A stretch of 64,000 nt of DNA from Papaver somniferum (Eukaryota > Streptophyta > Magnoliopsida > Ranunculales > Papaveraceae), in assembly GCF_003573695.1 (NCBI RefSeq), contig NC_039358.1, positions 195,462,418 through 195,526,417 on the forward strand, given 5' to 3'. Shown piece after piece: positions 9,619-21,504 of this stretch. The translations under genes were made by a program, and so were the position numbers. Under the pieces are notes generated by a model, which had not been told where the DNA came from, made no database searches, and saw only the letters and a program-made list of their open reading frames with translations. Position 1 is the first letter of the stretch; the number at the start of each line of letters is the position of its first letter.

Positions 9619-12600
9619 CTACACTCTTTGTTATAAGTTGGAAGTTGATTTTTGAGACTAAATTGTAAACAAGATAAACTCATCTTTAACAGAAAAAGTT
9701 TGAAAAATGTATTGTAATCACAATAAATATGTTCTAAGGCAGTACGTTAGTAAAAATTGCATTTCTATGTACGTTGATTCAAGAATATATGAAGGAAGTC
9801 AAATTTCACAATAGAAGAAGGATGAAAGACCAAGCAGAACTAATCCAAATCCTAACAAATTTCATCTATCTTGAATCAAATAGAAAGACAAAGCCAACAC
9901 AAAAAGAACGTGTTCATAAAAATGTTGAATTTTATATATGTTAACTAAAAAAGTCTACACACTTCGTTATACGACTGAAATTGATTTCTGAGACTAAATT
10001 GTAAACTAGATAAACTCATCTTTAATAGAATTTTTTTTTAAAATGTATTGTAATCACACATAATATGTTCTAAGGCATTACATCTAGTAAAAATTGCATT
10101 TCTATGTACGTTGATTCAAGAAAATATGAAGGAAGTCAAATTTTACAATAGAAGAAGTATGAAAGACCAGCCAGAACTAATCCAAATTCCAACAAATTTC
10201 ATCTATTTGAATGAAATTGAAAGACAAAGCCAATACAAAAATAAAGAGTTCATAAAAATGTTAGATTTTTTATACGTTAAATCAAAAAAGTCTACACTCT
10301 TCGTTATAAGTCGGAAGTTGATTTTTGAGACTAAATTGTAAACTAGATAAACTCATGTTTAACTGAAAAAGTTTGAAAATTGTATTGTTATCACAATTAA
10401 TATGTTTTAAGGCAGTACGTCTAGTAAAACTTGCATTTCTAGTTACGTTGATTCAAGAATATATGAAGGAAGTCAATTTTCACAATGGAAGAAGGATGAA
10501 AGGCCAAGCAGAAATAATCCAAATCCTAACAAACTTCATCTATCTTGAATCAAATAGAAAGACAAAGCCAACAAAAAAATAAAGAGTTCATAAAAATGTT
10601 GAATTTTATATACGTTAACTCAAAAAAGTCTACAAACTTCGGTATAAGTCGGAAACTGATTTCTGAGACTAAATTGTAAACTAGATAAACTCATCTTTAA
10701 AAGAAAAAGTTTGAAAAATGTATTTTAATCACAAATTATATGTTCTAAGGAATTACGTCTAGTAAAAATTGCATTTCTATGTACGTTAATTCAAGAAAAT
10801 CTGAAGGAAGCAAAATTTCACAATAGAAGAAGGATGAAAGACCAGTCATAACTAATCCAAATTGTAACAAATGTCATCTATTTGAATGAAATTGAAAGAC
10901 AAAGCCAATACAAAAATAAAGAGTTCATAAAAATTTTGAATTTTTATACGTTAACTCAAATAAGTCTACACTTTTTGTTATAAGTCGGAAGTTGATTTCT
11001 GAGACTAAATTGTAAACAAGATAAACTCATCTTTAACAGAAAAAGTTTGAAAAATGTATTGTAATCACAATTAATATGTTCTAAGCCATTACGTCTAGTA
11101 AAAATTGCATTTCTATGTACGTTGATTCAAGAAAATATGAAGGAAGTCAAATTTCACAATATAAGAAGGATGAAAGACCATCCGGAACTAATCCAAATTC
11201 TAACAAATTTTATCTATTTGAATCAAATTGAAAGACGAGGCCAAGACAAAAATAAAGAGTTCATAAAAATGTTGAATATTTTTTATACGTTAACTCAAAA
11301 AAGTCCACACTCTTAGTCATAAGTCGGAAGTCGATTTCTGAGATTAAATTGTAAACTAGTTAAACTCATCTTTAACAGAAAAAGTTTGAAAAATGTATTA
11401 TAATCACAATAAATATGTTCTAAGGCAGTACGTTAGTAAAAATTGCATTTCTATCTACGTTGATTTAAGAATATGAAGGAAGTCAAATTTCACAATAGAA
11501 GAAGGATGAAAGACCAAGCAGAACTAATCCAAATCCTAACAAATTTCATCTATTTGAATCAAATTGAAAGACAAAGCCAAGACAAAAATAAAAAGTTCAT
11601 AAAAATGTTGAATTTTTTATACGTTAACTCAAAAAAGTCTACACTCATCGTCATAAGTCGGAAGTCGATTTCTGTGACTAAATTTTAAACTGGTTAAACT
11701 CATCTTTAACAGAAAAAGTTTAAAAAATGTATTGTAATCACAATAAATATGTTCTAAGGCAGTACGTCAGTAAAAATTGCATTTCTATGTACGTTGATTC
11801 AAGAATATATGAAGGAAGTCAAATTTCACAATAGAAGAAGGATGAAAGACCAAGCAGACTTAATCCAAATCCTAACAAATTTCATCTATCTTGAATCAAA
11901 TAGAAAGACAAAGCCAACACAAAAAGAAAGTGTTCATAAAAATGTTGAATTTTATATATGTTAACTAAAAAAGTCTACACACTTCGTTATACGACTGAAA
12001 TTGATTTCTGAGACTAAATTGTAAACTAGATAAACTCATCTTTAATAGAATTTTTTTTAAAATGTATTGTAATCACACATAATATGTTCTAAGGCATTAC
12101 ATCTAGTAAAAATTGCATTTCTATGTACGTTGATTCAAGAAAATATGAAGGAAGTCAAATTTCACAATAGAAGAAGGATGAAAGACCAGCCAGAACTAAT
12201 CCAAATTCCAACAAATTTCATCTATTTGAATGAAATATAAAGACAAAGCCAATGCAAAAATAAAGAGTTCATAAAAATGTTAGATTTTTTATACGTTAAC
12301 TCAAAAAAGTCTACACTCTTCGTTATAAGTCGGAAGTTGATTTCTGAGACTAAATTGTAAACTAGATAAACTCATCTTTAACTGAAAAAGTTTGAAAATT
12401 GTATTGTTATCACAATTAATATGTTCTAAGGCAGTACGTCTAGTAAAACTTGCATTTCTAGTTACGTTGATTCAAGAATATATGAAGGAAGTCAATTTTT
12501 ACAATGGAAGAAGGATGAAAGGCCAAGCAGAAATAATCCAAATCCTAAAAAATTTCATCTATCTTGAATCAAATAGAAAGACAAAGCCAACACAAAAAGA

Positions 12601-15600
12601 AAGAGTTCATAAAAATGTTGAATTTTATATACGTTAACTCAAAAAAGTATACAAACTTCGGTATAAGTCGGAAACTGATTTCTGAGACTAAATTGTAAAC
12701 TAGATAAACTCATCTTTAAAAGAAGAAGTTTGAAAAATGTATTTTAATCACAAATTATATGTTCTAAGGAATTACGTCTAGTAAAAATTGCATTTCTATG
12801 TACGTTAATTCAAGAAAATCTGAAGGAAGCAAAATTTCACAATAGAAGAAGGATGAAAGACCAGTCATAACTAATCCAAATTGTAACAAATGTCATCTAT
12901 TTGAATGAAATTGAAAGACAAAGCCAATACAAAAATAAAGAGTTCATAAAAATTTTGAATTTTTATACGTTAACTCAAATAAGTCTACACTTTTTGTTAT
13001 AAGTCGGAAGTTGATTTCTGAGACTAAATTGTAAACAAGATAAACTCATCTTTAACAGAAAAAGTTTGAAAAATGTATTGTAATCACAATTAATATGTTC
13101 TAAGCCATTACGTCTAGTAAAAATTGCATTTCTATGTACGTTGATTCAAGAAAATAAGAAGGAAGTCAAATTTCACAATATAAGAAGGATGAAAGACCAT
13201 CCGGAACTAATCCAAATTCTAACAAATTTTATCTATTTGAACCAAATTGAAAGACAAAGCCAAGACAAAAATAAAGAGTTCATAAAAATGTTTAATATTT
13301 TATACGTTAACTCAAAAAAGTACACACTCTTAGTCATAAGTCGGAAGTCGATTTCAGAGACTAAATTGTAAACTAGTTAAACTCATCTTTAACAGAAAAA
13401 GTTTGAAAAATATATATTATAATCACAATAAATATGTTCTAAGGCAGTACGTTAGTAAAAATTGCATTTCTATGTACGTTGAGTTAAGAATATATGAAGG
13501 AAGTCAAATTTCACAATAGAAGAAGGATGAAAGACCAAGCAGAACTAATCCAAATCCTAACAAATTTCATCTATTTGAATCAAATTGAAAGACAAAGCCA
13601 AGACAAAAATAAAAAGTTCATAAAAATGTTGAATTTTTTATACGTTAACTCAAAAAAGTCTACACTCATCGTCATAAGTCGGAAGTCGATTTCTGAGACT
13701 AAATTTTAAACTAGTTAAACTCATCTTCAACAGAAAAAGTTTGAAAAATGTGTTGTAATCACAATAACTATGTTCTAAGGCAGTACGTTAGTAAAAATTG
13801 CATTTCTATGTACGTTGATTCAAGAATATATGAAGGAAGTCAAATTTCACAATAGAAGAAGGATGAAAGACCAGCCAGAACTAATCCAAATTCCAACAAA
13901 TTTCATCTATTTGAATGAAATTGAAAGACAAAGCCAATACAAAAATACAGAGTTCATAAAAATGTTAGATTTTTTATACGTTAACTCAAAAAATTCTACA
14001 CTCTTCGTTATAAATCGGAAGTTGATTTCTGAGACTAAATTGTAAACTAGATAAACTTATCTTTAACTGAAAAAGTTTGAAAATTGTATTGTTATCACAA
14101 TTAATATGTTCTAAGGCAGTACGTCTAGTAAAACTTGCATTTCTAGTTACGTTGATTCAAGAATATATGAAGGAAGTCAATTTTCACAATGGAAGAAGGA
14201 TGAAAGGCCAAGCAGAAATAATCCAAATCCTAACAAATTTCATCTATATTGAATCAAATAGAAAGACAAATCCAACACAAAAAGAAAGAGTTCATAAAAA
14301 TGTTGAATTTTATATACGTTAACTCAAAAAAGTCTACAAACTTCGGTATAAGTCGGAAACTGATTTCTGAGACTAAATTGTAAACTAGATAAACTCATCT
14401 TTAACAGAAAAAGTTTGAAAAATGTATTTTAATCACAAATTATATGTTCTAAGGAATTACGTCTAGTAAAAATTGCATTTCTATGTACGTTAATTCAAGA
14501 AAATCTAAAGGAAGCAAAATTTCACAATAGAAGAAGGATGAAAGACCAGTCAGAACTAATCCAAATTGTAACAAATGTCATCTATTTGAATGAAATTGAA
14601 AGACAAAGCCAATACAATAAATAAAGAGTTCATAAAAATGTTGAATTTTTATACGTTAACTCAAATAAGTCTACACTCTTTGTTATTAGTCGGAAGTTGA
14701 TTTCTGAGACTAAATTGTAAACAAGATAAACTCATCTTTAACAGAAAAAGTTTGAAAAATGTAATGTAATCACAATTAATATGTTCTAAGCCATTACGTC
14801 TAGTAAAAATTGCATTTCTATGTACGTTGATTCAAGAAAATATGAAGGAAGTCAAATTTCACAATATAAGAAGGATGAAAGACCATCCGGAACTAATCCA
14901 ATTTCTAACAAATTTCATCTATTTGAATCAAATTGAAAGACAAAGCCAAGACAAAAATAAAGAGTTCATAAAAATGTTGAATATTTTATACGTTAACTCA
15001 AAAAAGTCTACACTTTTAGTCATAAGTCGGAAGTCGATTTGTGAGACTAAATTGTAAACTAGTTAAACTCATCTTTAACAGAAAATTTTTGAAAAATGTA
15101 TTATAATCACAATAAATATGTTCTAAGGCAGTACATTAGTAAAAATTGCATTTCTATGTACGTTGATTTAAAAATATATGAAGGAAGTAAAATTTCACAA
15201 TAGAAGAAGGATGAAGGACCAAGCAGAACTAATCCAAATCCTAACAAATTTCATCTATCTTGAATCAAATAGAAAGACAAAGCCAACACAAAAATAAAGT
15301 GTTCATAAAAATGTTGAATTTTATATATGTTAACTAAAAAAGTCTACACACTTCGTTATACGACTGAAATTGATTTCTGAGACTAAATTGTAAACTAGAT
15401 AAACTCATCTTTAATAGAATTTTTTTTTTAAATGTATTGTAATCACACATAATATATTCTAAGGCATTACGTCTAGTAAAAATTGCATTTCTATGTACGT
15501 TGATTCAAGAAAATATGAAGGAAGTCAAATTTCACAATAGAAGAAGGATGAAAGACCAGCCAGAACTAATCCAAATTCCAACAAATTTCATCCATTTGAA

Positions 15601-16327
15601 TGAAATTGAAAGACAAAGCCAATACAAAAATAAAGAGTTCATAAAAATGTTAGATTTTTTATACGTTAACTCAAAAAAGTCTACACTCTTCGTTATAAGT
15701 CGGAAGTTGATTTATGAGACTAAATTGTAAACTATATAAACTCATCTTTAACAGAAAAAGTTTGTAAAATGTATTTTAATCACAAATTATATGTTCTAAG
15801 AGATTACGTCTAGTAAAAATTGCATTTCTAGTTACGTTGATTCAAGAATATATGAAGGAAGCAAAATTTCACAAAAGAAGAAGGATGAAAGACCAGTCAG
15901 AACTAATCCAAATTGTAACAAATGTCATCTATTTGAATGAAATTGAAAGACAAAGCCAATACAAAAATAAAGAGTTCATAAAAATGTTGAATTTTTATAC
16001 GTTAACTCAAATAAGTCTACACTCTTTGTTATAAGTCGGAAGTTGATTTCTGAGACTAAATTGTAAACAAGATAAACTTATCTTTAACAGAAAAAGTTTA
16101 AAAAATGTATTGTAATCACAATTAATATGTTCTAAGCTATTACGTCTAGTAAAAATTGCATTTCTATGTACGTTGATTCAAGAAAATATGAAGGAAGTCA
16201 AATTTCACAATATAAGAAGGATGAAAGACCAGCCAGAACTAATCCAAATTCTAACAAATTTCATCTATTTGAATCAAATTGAAAGACAAAGCCAAGACAA
16301 AAATAAAAAGTTCATAAAAATGTTGAA
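9619..16327 (+). repeat. Satellite array with 5- to 6-monomer higher-order structure (about 20 monomers)
   Basis: Distinct subtypes recur in fixed order. The ttgcatttctagttacg subtype appears near 10430, 12448 and 14133 (spacings 2019 and 1685 bp). The ccatccggaac subtype appears near 11180, 13199 and 14885 (2019 and 1686 bp). These spacings equal six and five monomers, so one repeat of the higher-order unit lost a monomer. A third class has an A/T-run (aatagaattttttttt) near 8890, 10025, 12050 and 15415. The segment ends at an assembly gap. Confidence 0.95.
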
Positions 16328-16337
16328 NNNNNNNNNN
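16328..16337. other. Assembly gap (10 N)
   Basis: Ten consecutive N characters sit inside a monomer, between tgttgaa and aaaaattg. Before the gap the monomer has reached the middle; after it, the sequence resumes near the 3' part of a monomer. At least ~150 bp of a monomer, or any number of whole monomers, may be missing. The array length given here is therefore a minimum. Confidence 0.99.
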
Positions 16338-19006
16338 AAAAATTGAATTTCTATGTACGTTGATTCAAGAAAATATGAAGGAAGTTAAATTTCACAATAT
16401 AAGAAGGATGAAAGACCTGCCAGAACTAATCCAAATTCTAACAAATTTCATCTATTTGAATCAAATTGAAAGACAAATTCAGGACAAAAATAAAGAGTTC
16501 ATAAAAATGTTGAAATTTATTATACATTAACTCAAAAAAGTCTACACTCTTCGTTATAAGTCGGAAGTCGATTTCTGAGACTAAATTGTAAACTAGTTAA
16601 ACTCATCTTTAACAGAAAAAGTTTGAAAAATGTATTGTAATCACAATAAATATGTTCTAAGGCAGTATGTTAGTAAAAATTGCATTTCTATGTACGTTGA
16701 TTCAAGAATATATGAAGGAAGTAAAATTTCACAATATAAGAAGGATGAAAGACCATGCAGAACTAATCCAAATTCTAACACAATTCATCTATGTGAATCA
16801 AATTGAAAGACTAAGCCAATACAAAAATAAAGAGTTCATAAAAATGTTGAATTTTTTATACGTTAACTCAAAAAAGTCTACACTCTTCGTTATAAGTCGG
16901 TAGTTGATTTCTGAGACTAAATTGTAAACTAGATAAACTCATCTTTAACAGAAAGTTTTTGAAAAATGTATTGTAATCACAATTAATATGTTCTAAGGCA
17001 GTACGTTGATTCAAGAAAATATGAAGGAAGTCAAATTTCATAATAGAAGAAGGATGAAAGACCAGCCATAACTAATAAAAATTCTAACAAATTTCATCTA
17101 TTTGAATCAAATAGAAAGACAAAGCCAACACAAAAAGAAAGAGTTCATAAAAATGTTGAATTTTATATACGTTAAGTCAAAAAAGTCTACACACTTCGTT
17201 ATACATCTGAAATTGATTTCTGAGACTAAATTGTAAACTAGATAAACTCATCTTTAACAGAAAAAGTTTGAAAAATGTATTGTAGTCACAAATAATATGT
17301 TCTAAGGAAGTACGTTAGTAAAAATTGCATTTCTGTGTACGTTGATTCAAGAATATATGAATGAAGTCAAATTTCACTATAGAAGAAGGACAAAAGACCA
17401 AGCAGAACTAATCCAAATTCTAACAAATTTCATCTATTTGAATCAAATATAAAGACAAAGCCAACACAAAAAGAAAGAGTTCATAAAAATGTTGAATTTT
17501 ATGTATGTTAACTCAAAAAAGTCTACACACTTCGTTATACATCTGAACTTGATTTCTGAGACTAAATTGTAAACTAGATAACCTCATCTTTAACAGAAAA
17601 AGAATGAAAAATGTATTGTAATCACAATTAATATGTCCTAAGCCATTATGTCTAGTAAAAATAACATTTCTGTGTACGTTGATTCAAGAAAATATGAAGG
17701 AAGTCAAATTTCACAATATAAGAAGGATGAAAGACCAGCCAGAACTAATCCAAATTCTAAAAATTTCATCTATTTGAATCAAATTGAAAGACAAAGCCAA
17801 TACAAAAATAAAGAGTTCATAAAAATGTTGAATTTTTTATACGTTAAATCAAAAAAGTCTACACTCTTCGTTATAAGTCGGAAGTTGATTTCTGAGATTA
17901 AATTGTAAACTAGATAAAGTTATCTTAAAAATAAAAAGTTTGAAAAATGTATTGTTATCACATTTAATATGTTCTAAGGCAGTACGTTAGTAAAAATTGC
18001 ATTTCTATGTACGTTGATTCAAGAATATATGAAGGAAGTCAAATTTCACTATAGAAGAAGGACAAAATACCAAGCAGGACTAATTCAAATCCTAACAAAT
18101 TTCATCTATCTTGAATCAAATAGAAAGACAAAGCCAACACAAAAAGAAAGAGTTCATAAAAATGTTGAATTTTATATACGTTAACTCAAAAAAGTCTACA
18201 AACTTCGGTATAAGTCGGAAATTGATTTCTGAGACTAAATTGTAAACTAGATAAACTCAACTTTTACAGAAAAAGTTTGAAAAATGTATTTTAATCACAA
18301 ATTATATGTTCTAAGGAAGGACGTCTAGTAAAAATTGCATTTCTATGTACGTTAATTCAAGAAAATATGAAGGAAGCCAAATTTCACAATAGAAGAAGGA
18401 TGAAAGACCACCCAGAACTAATCCAAATTGTAACAAATTTCATCTATTTGAATGAAATTGAAAGACAAAGCCAATACAAAAATAAAGAGTTCATAAAAAT
18501 GTTGAATTTTTATATGTTAATTCAAATAAGTCTACACCCTTTGTTATAAGTCGGAAGTTGATTTCTGAGACTAAATTGTAAACTAGATAAACTCATCTTT
18601 AACAGAAAAAGTTTGAAAAATGTATTGTAATCACATTTAATATGTTCTAAGGAAGTACGTCTAGTAAAAATTGCATTTCTATGTATGTTGATTCAAGAAT
18701 ATATGAAGGAAGTCAAATTTCACTATAGAAGAAGGACGAAAGACCGAGCAGAACTAATCCAAATCCTAACAAATTTCATCTATTTGAATAAAATTGAAAG
18801 GCTAAGCCAATACAAAAATAAAGAGTTCATAAAAATGTTGAATTTTTTATACGTTAACTCAAAAAAGTCTACACTCTTCGTTATAAGTCGGAAGTTGATT
18901 TCTGAGACTAAATTGTAAACTAGATAAACTCATCTTTAACAGAAAAAGTTTGAAAAATGTATTGTAATCACAATTAATATGTTCTAAGGCAGTACGTTGA
19001 TTCAAG
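16338..19006 (+). repeat. Satellite array segment with deletion-type monomers (about 8 monomers)
   Basis: This holds plus-oriented monomers of mixed subtypes. Two of them, at 16999-17015 and 18990-19006, carry ggcagtacgttgattcaag, which lacks the ~27 bp lying between two TACGTT motifs in normal monomers. The second is the target of the large LINE-type insertion and supplies its 17-bp duplication; the first is an uninterrupted relative of that site. Confidence 0.95.
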
Positions 19007-19144
19007 TGTCTTTAGGGGTTGGTTAGACAGGAAAGAGAATATCCGTTTTTTTTCTCTTTTTAGCGATTTTGGAAAACCAATTTTTTTCACGTTTAGGGTT
19101 TCAAGCTTTACGTATTTGGATTATCAGAATCAATTCTTTGATTC

Positions 19145-21341
19145 ATGAAGATTCATTCTTCAGTTAACATTCCTAGTAGCTCAAATCAGAGCCATGCTAA
19201 AACAGTTTCTTTTGCTGAAAAGTTAGGGAACGTAAAACCCTAAATCCAACTTCAGTTGATATTTCTTTGTTACCAAACCCTACTCTTGTTGTGGGTGAGC
19301 CAGCTCTTGTCATTCCTAATGATTATTATCAGGAAGGGTGTAAGCCATTTCAACATAGCTTCATATCTAGGCTGGATGCTACAGGTTTAAAGTTTGTGGA
19401 GGTTCAAAAATTCCTTGAAAATCAATGGAAACTTAAGAATTGGTGTAAGTTTATACCTATGAGCAAAGGATTCTTTGTTATTATGTTATCATCAGAATTG
19501 GAAAAGGAGAAGATACGTGCTGAAAAGTGGTTTGTCAAAAAACAAATTCTGAGGTTGATTGATTGGTACCCAGGTTTTAATCTTGATAAACAATGAACGT
19601 CCCATGCAGCTGTTTGGGTACGTTTTCTTGGTCTCCCTATTGACATATGGACTGAGAGATCATTACTTTCTATTGGGAAAATCCTTGGAACACCAATTGT
19701 GGTGGATCAAAGAACCCTAAATCTGGAATATGGTCACTTCGCAGCTGTTTTGATAGATATAGACTTCGCAAAGCATATTCCTGAGCGCATCTCTATCACT
19801 GCAGGAGGTAAAAAAAATTTGGCAATATGTTGATATACCAAATTCACCTAAATTCTGTTTATCTTGCAATATTATTGGGCATGTTGATGGTGAATGAAAA
19901 AAAAGAATAGCATCAAGACTGCTGGTAAGGAAAAACAGATTGTTCATAAACCTACAATCCAAGTTTGGCAAGCAAAATCAGCTAAAACTGATGAGGAAGA
20001 GGAGAAGTCTTTGAATCTGGATAATATGGAGGATAATACGATTGGTGCTTCAGCTGATGATACACAGTTGAAGGAGGAGCTTGATCGCTCTGAATCTAAG
20101 GTTCGTGAAGCTCAGCTTAGATTGCAAAACGCAATAGCAGCCAAGGAAGCGCTTGCTGCACGTACACAATCTACTCATGCAGACCATGCAAAAGTTACGC
20201 AAGTGACATCTAATACTCAAATTCAGTCCGAGAAGATGCAAAAATCTGAAGTTCAGTCCGTGTCTGAGTTGGAAACCCAGACAAGGGTCGTGAACAAACA
20301 AAATTTCGTGGCTAAATCTGTGAACAAAGATGGGATACAGGTCGTGAACAAACCAAAACCTCAATCTCTTAAAACTTCAGAAACTGTTGGGTCTCGTGAA
20401 ACTACAACTAAAGAAGATAATGCACGTACAGATTCTATCAATGCAGGCCATGCAGATGCACTTGATCAGTCTGGTGCTCAGTTCGTGGTTGAATTGATAA
20501 AACATAAAAACACTCCTACTGAAGTTATTGATGAAGCTAATCAGTTGGAAAAGGAGCTTGCTAAATCTGTTGTTGAGTTGCGTGAAGCTCAGATTAAGTT
20601 TATTCATTGTAAAAATACTATTGCAGCTCAGAAAGATATAACTTTACGTAAAAATAAGGAAGACATGGCTGCACAGAGTTTTTCTAAAGACGAATGAACT
20701 GAAGTGAAAGGAAAGAAATCCCCTAGTAAAGGTACTTATTTCTCTTTTACTCCTTTTGAGAATGATTATACTCCTTTTGTGGATGAGTTGATGCAAACTG
20801 AAGTTGTGGTTAAAAACAAATTTGATGTCCTAGCATCTGAGTTAGGCCTTGATAATGTTATTATTGAGGAGGAGGAGGAGGAACAATTGGAATCTAGTGA
20901 CTCAGATGTTAGTATGGGCTCTAAAAATTGGGGTGAGCTCCCAGCAAGTCTATTGAGGAATCTCCGAGCCGTGACACTAACATGGAAATTCAAGCGGGGT
21001 TGGTTGATACTGTTTTTGATATTCAGTTGGAAGATGTGCGTGCTCAGTTCATTAGAAGTCCAGATTTTAGTCAAGAATATTTCAAAGAAAAGAGGGAGCA
21101 AATGGAAAGAATGAATTCAAAGAAAAAATCTCCTAGTAAGTTGTCTCCTATTAAGCTTGTTCCTGGTAACTTTGCCACTGAGGATGAAGACGGAGAGTTT
21201 TATGTGGATGAAGATGAAGATATCTTGGGTAATTATGCTTTTGATACAGATATTATGGATGAAATTTTTTCTAAGAGCAAATGGTATAGAGTTGGTAGCA
21301 GCAGAAGTAAATTGAAAGGAGTTGGCTATAGATATAGGTAG
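19145..21341 (+). pseudogene. LINE ORF1-like protein gene (DUF4283-like, zinc knuckle, coiled coil), broken
   Basis: This is an RNA-binding gag-like protein of plant L1 elements, here decayed. The start MKIHSSVNIPSSSNQSHAKT followed by VSFAEKLG fits ORF1 N-termini. The frame shifts near 19234-19241. Next comes a DUF4283-like region, about 19237-19803, with FVEVQKFLENQWKL, a W-Y-P-G-F motif, an in-frame TGA at 19594-19596, then AVWVRFLGLPIDIW. A second frameshift near 19805 precedes DIPNSPKFCLSCNIIGH, a CCHC-type knuckle whose last Cys is lost to a single-base deletion at about 19896. The rest (19894-20950) holds QVWQAK, two coiled-coil stretches, an in-frame TGA at 20695-20697, then NKFDVLASELG and an acidic run. 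A further frameshift near 20940 leads to the basic tail ending GVGYRYR. In all there are two nonsense codons and about four frameshifts over ~730 codons. Confidence 0.82.
19894..20697 (+). CDS. Longest surviving open frame of the LINE ORF1-like gene (267 codons), coiled-coil region
   Basis: This is the largest open frame in the window. Its ATG was created by the base deletion that destroyed the zinc knuckle, so it is probably not a native start. It is rich in E, K, Q, A and S. Two related heptad-like segments are visible: QLKEELDRSESKVREAQLRL at about residues 53-72 and EKELAKSVVELREAQIKF at about 219-236, each followed by an AIAAK/TIAAQK motif. Short echoes, THADHAK and NAGHADALDQ, precede or follow them. 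This indicates an internal duplication inside the coiled coil. It is best read as part of the broken ORF1-like gene; expression as a separate protein is unlikely. Four smaller minus-strand frames overlapping it are shadows. Confidence 0.45.
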   Translation: MKKKNSIKTAGKEKQIVHKPTIQVWQAKSAKTDEEEEKSLNLDNMEDNTIGASADDTQLKEELDRSESKVREAQLRLQNAIAAKEALAARTQSTHADHAKVTQVTSNTQIQSEKMQKSEVQSVSELETQTRVVNKQNFVAKSVNKDGIQVVNKPKPQSLKTSETVGSRETTTKEDNARTDSINAGHADALDQSGAQFVVELIKHKNTPTEVIDEANQLEKELAKSVVELREAQIKFIHCKNTIAAQKDITLRKNKEDMAAQSFSKDE

Positions 21342-21504
21342 CTTCTTCTAATTTTCTTTTTTGTGGTTATTACTTTTGTTATTTCTTAAAAGTTATTTAG
21401 ACCCCTTTGCTTTATGGGGGTAGGGAGTTTTGTGCTCCAAATTTGTAATTCTTGTAATTACGTTTATTTGTTATAATAAACTTTGGACTTAACAAAAAAA
21501 AAAA
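21342..21504 (+). promoter_or_regulatory. LINE 3' UTR: GGAG/CTCC hairpin, AATAAA and poly(A)
   Basis: The stretch cccctttgctttatggggg, then tagggagttttgtgctcc, then taattcttgtaattacg is conserved in three separate insertions in this window (here, 3961-4226 and, reverse-complemented, 23808-24033/27725-27950). It contains a short inverted repeat (GGAG 21424-21427, CTCC 21435-21438). AATAAA at 21475-21480 lies 13 nt before the A-tail. The conserved 3' end is the likely recognition site for the reverse transcriptase that copied the element. Confidence 0.6.

Larger units (their letters stand above)
19007..21504 (+). mobile_element. LINE-type retroelement with ORF1-like gene only (no EN/RT), intact ends
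   Basis: This 2498-bp insertion is flanked by the perfect 17-bp direct repeat cagtacgttgattcaag (18990-19006 and 21505-21521) and ends in A11 (21494-21504), so it was inserted by target-primed reverse transcription. From 5' to 3' it has a ~138-bp leader, an ORF1-like gene (19145-21341, now broken), a ~150-bp 3' UTR with a GGAG/CTCC hairpin (21424-21438) and AATAAA (21475-21480), and poly(A). No endonuclease, reverse transcriptase or RNase H is encoded; the ORF1-like C-terminus runs directly into the 3' UTR. The truncated copy at 3961-4226 has the same junction, so the arrangement was mobile and is not a one-off deletion. It must have been mobilised in trans. It could be a full-length non-autonomous half-LINE. 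Confidence 0.85.

Noticed and set aside
19422..19971. Minus-strand frames of 74 and 84 residues over the DUF4283-like and zinc-knuckle region
   Set aside because: The sense strand has clear LINE ORF1 family patterns; the antisense frames have none.
20050..21101. Minus-strand frames of 76-111 residues opposite the LINE ORF1-like gene
   Set aside because: They are composition shadows of the plus-strand coding frame (D/E/K-rich sense gives F/L/S-rich antisense), with no recognisable domain.
19007..21504. LTR retrotransposon or endogenous pararetrovirus carrying gag
   Set aside because: There are no terminal repeats, primer-binding site, protease or coat motifs. The 17-bp duplication and A-tail fit a LINE, and the DUF4283/CCHC pattern is typical of plant LINE ORF1.
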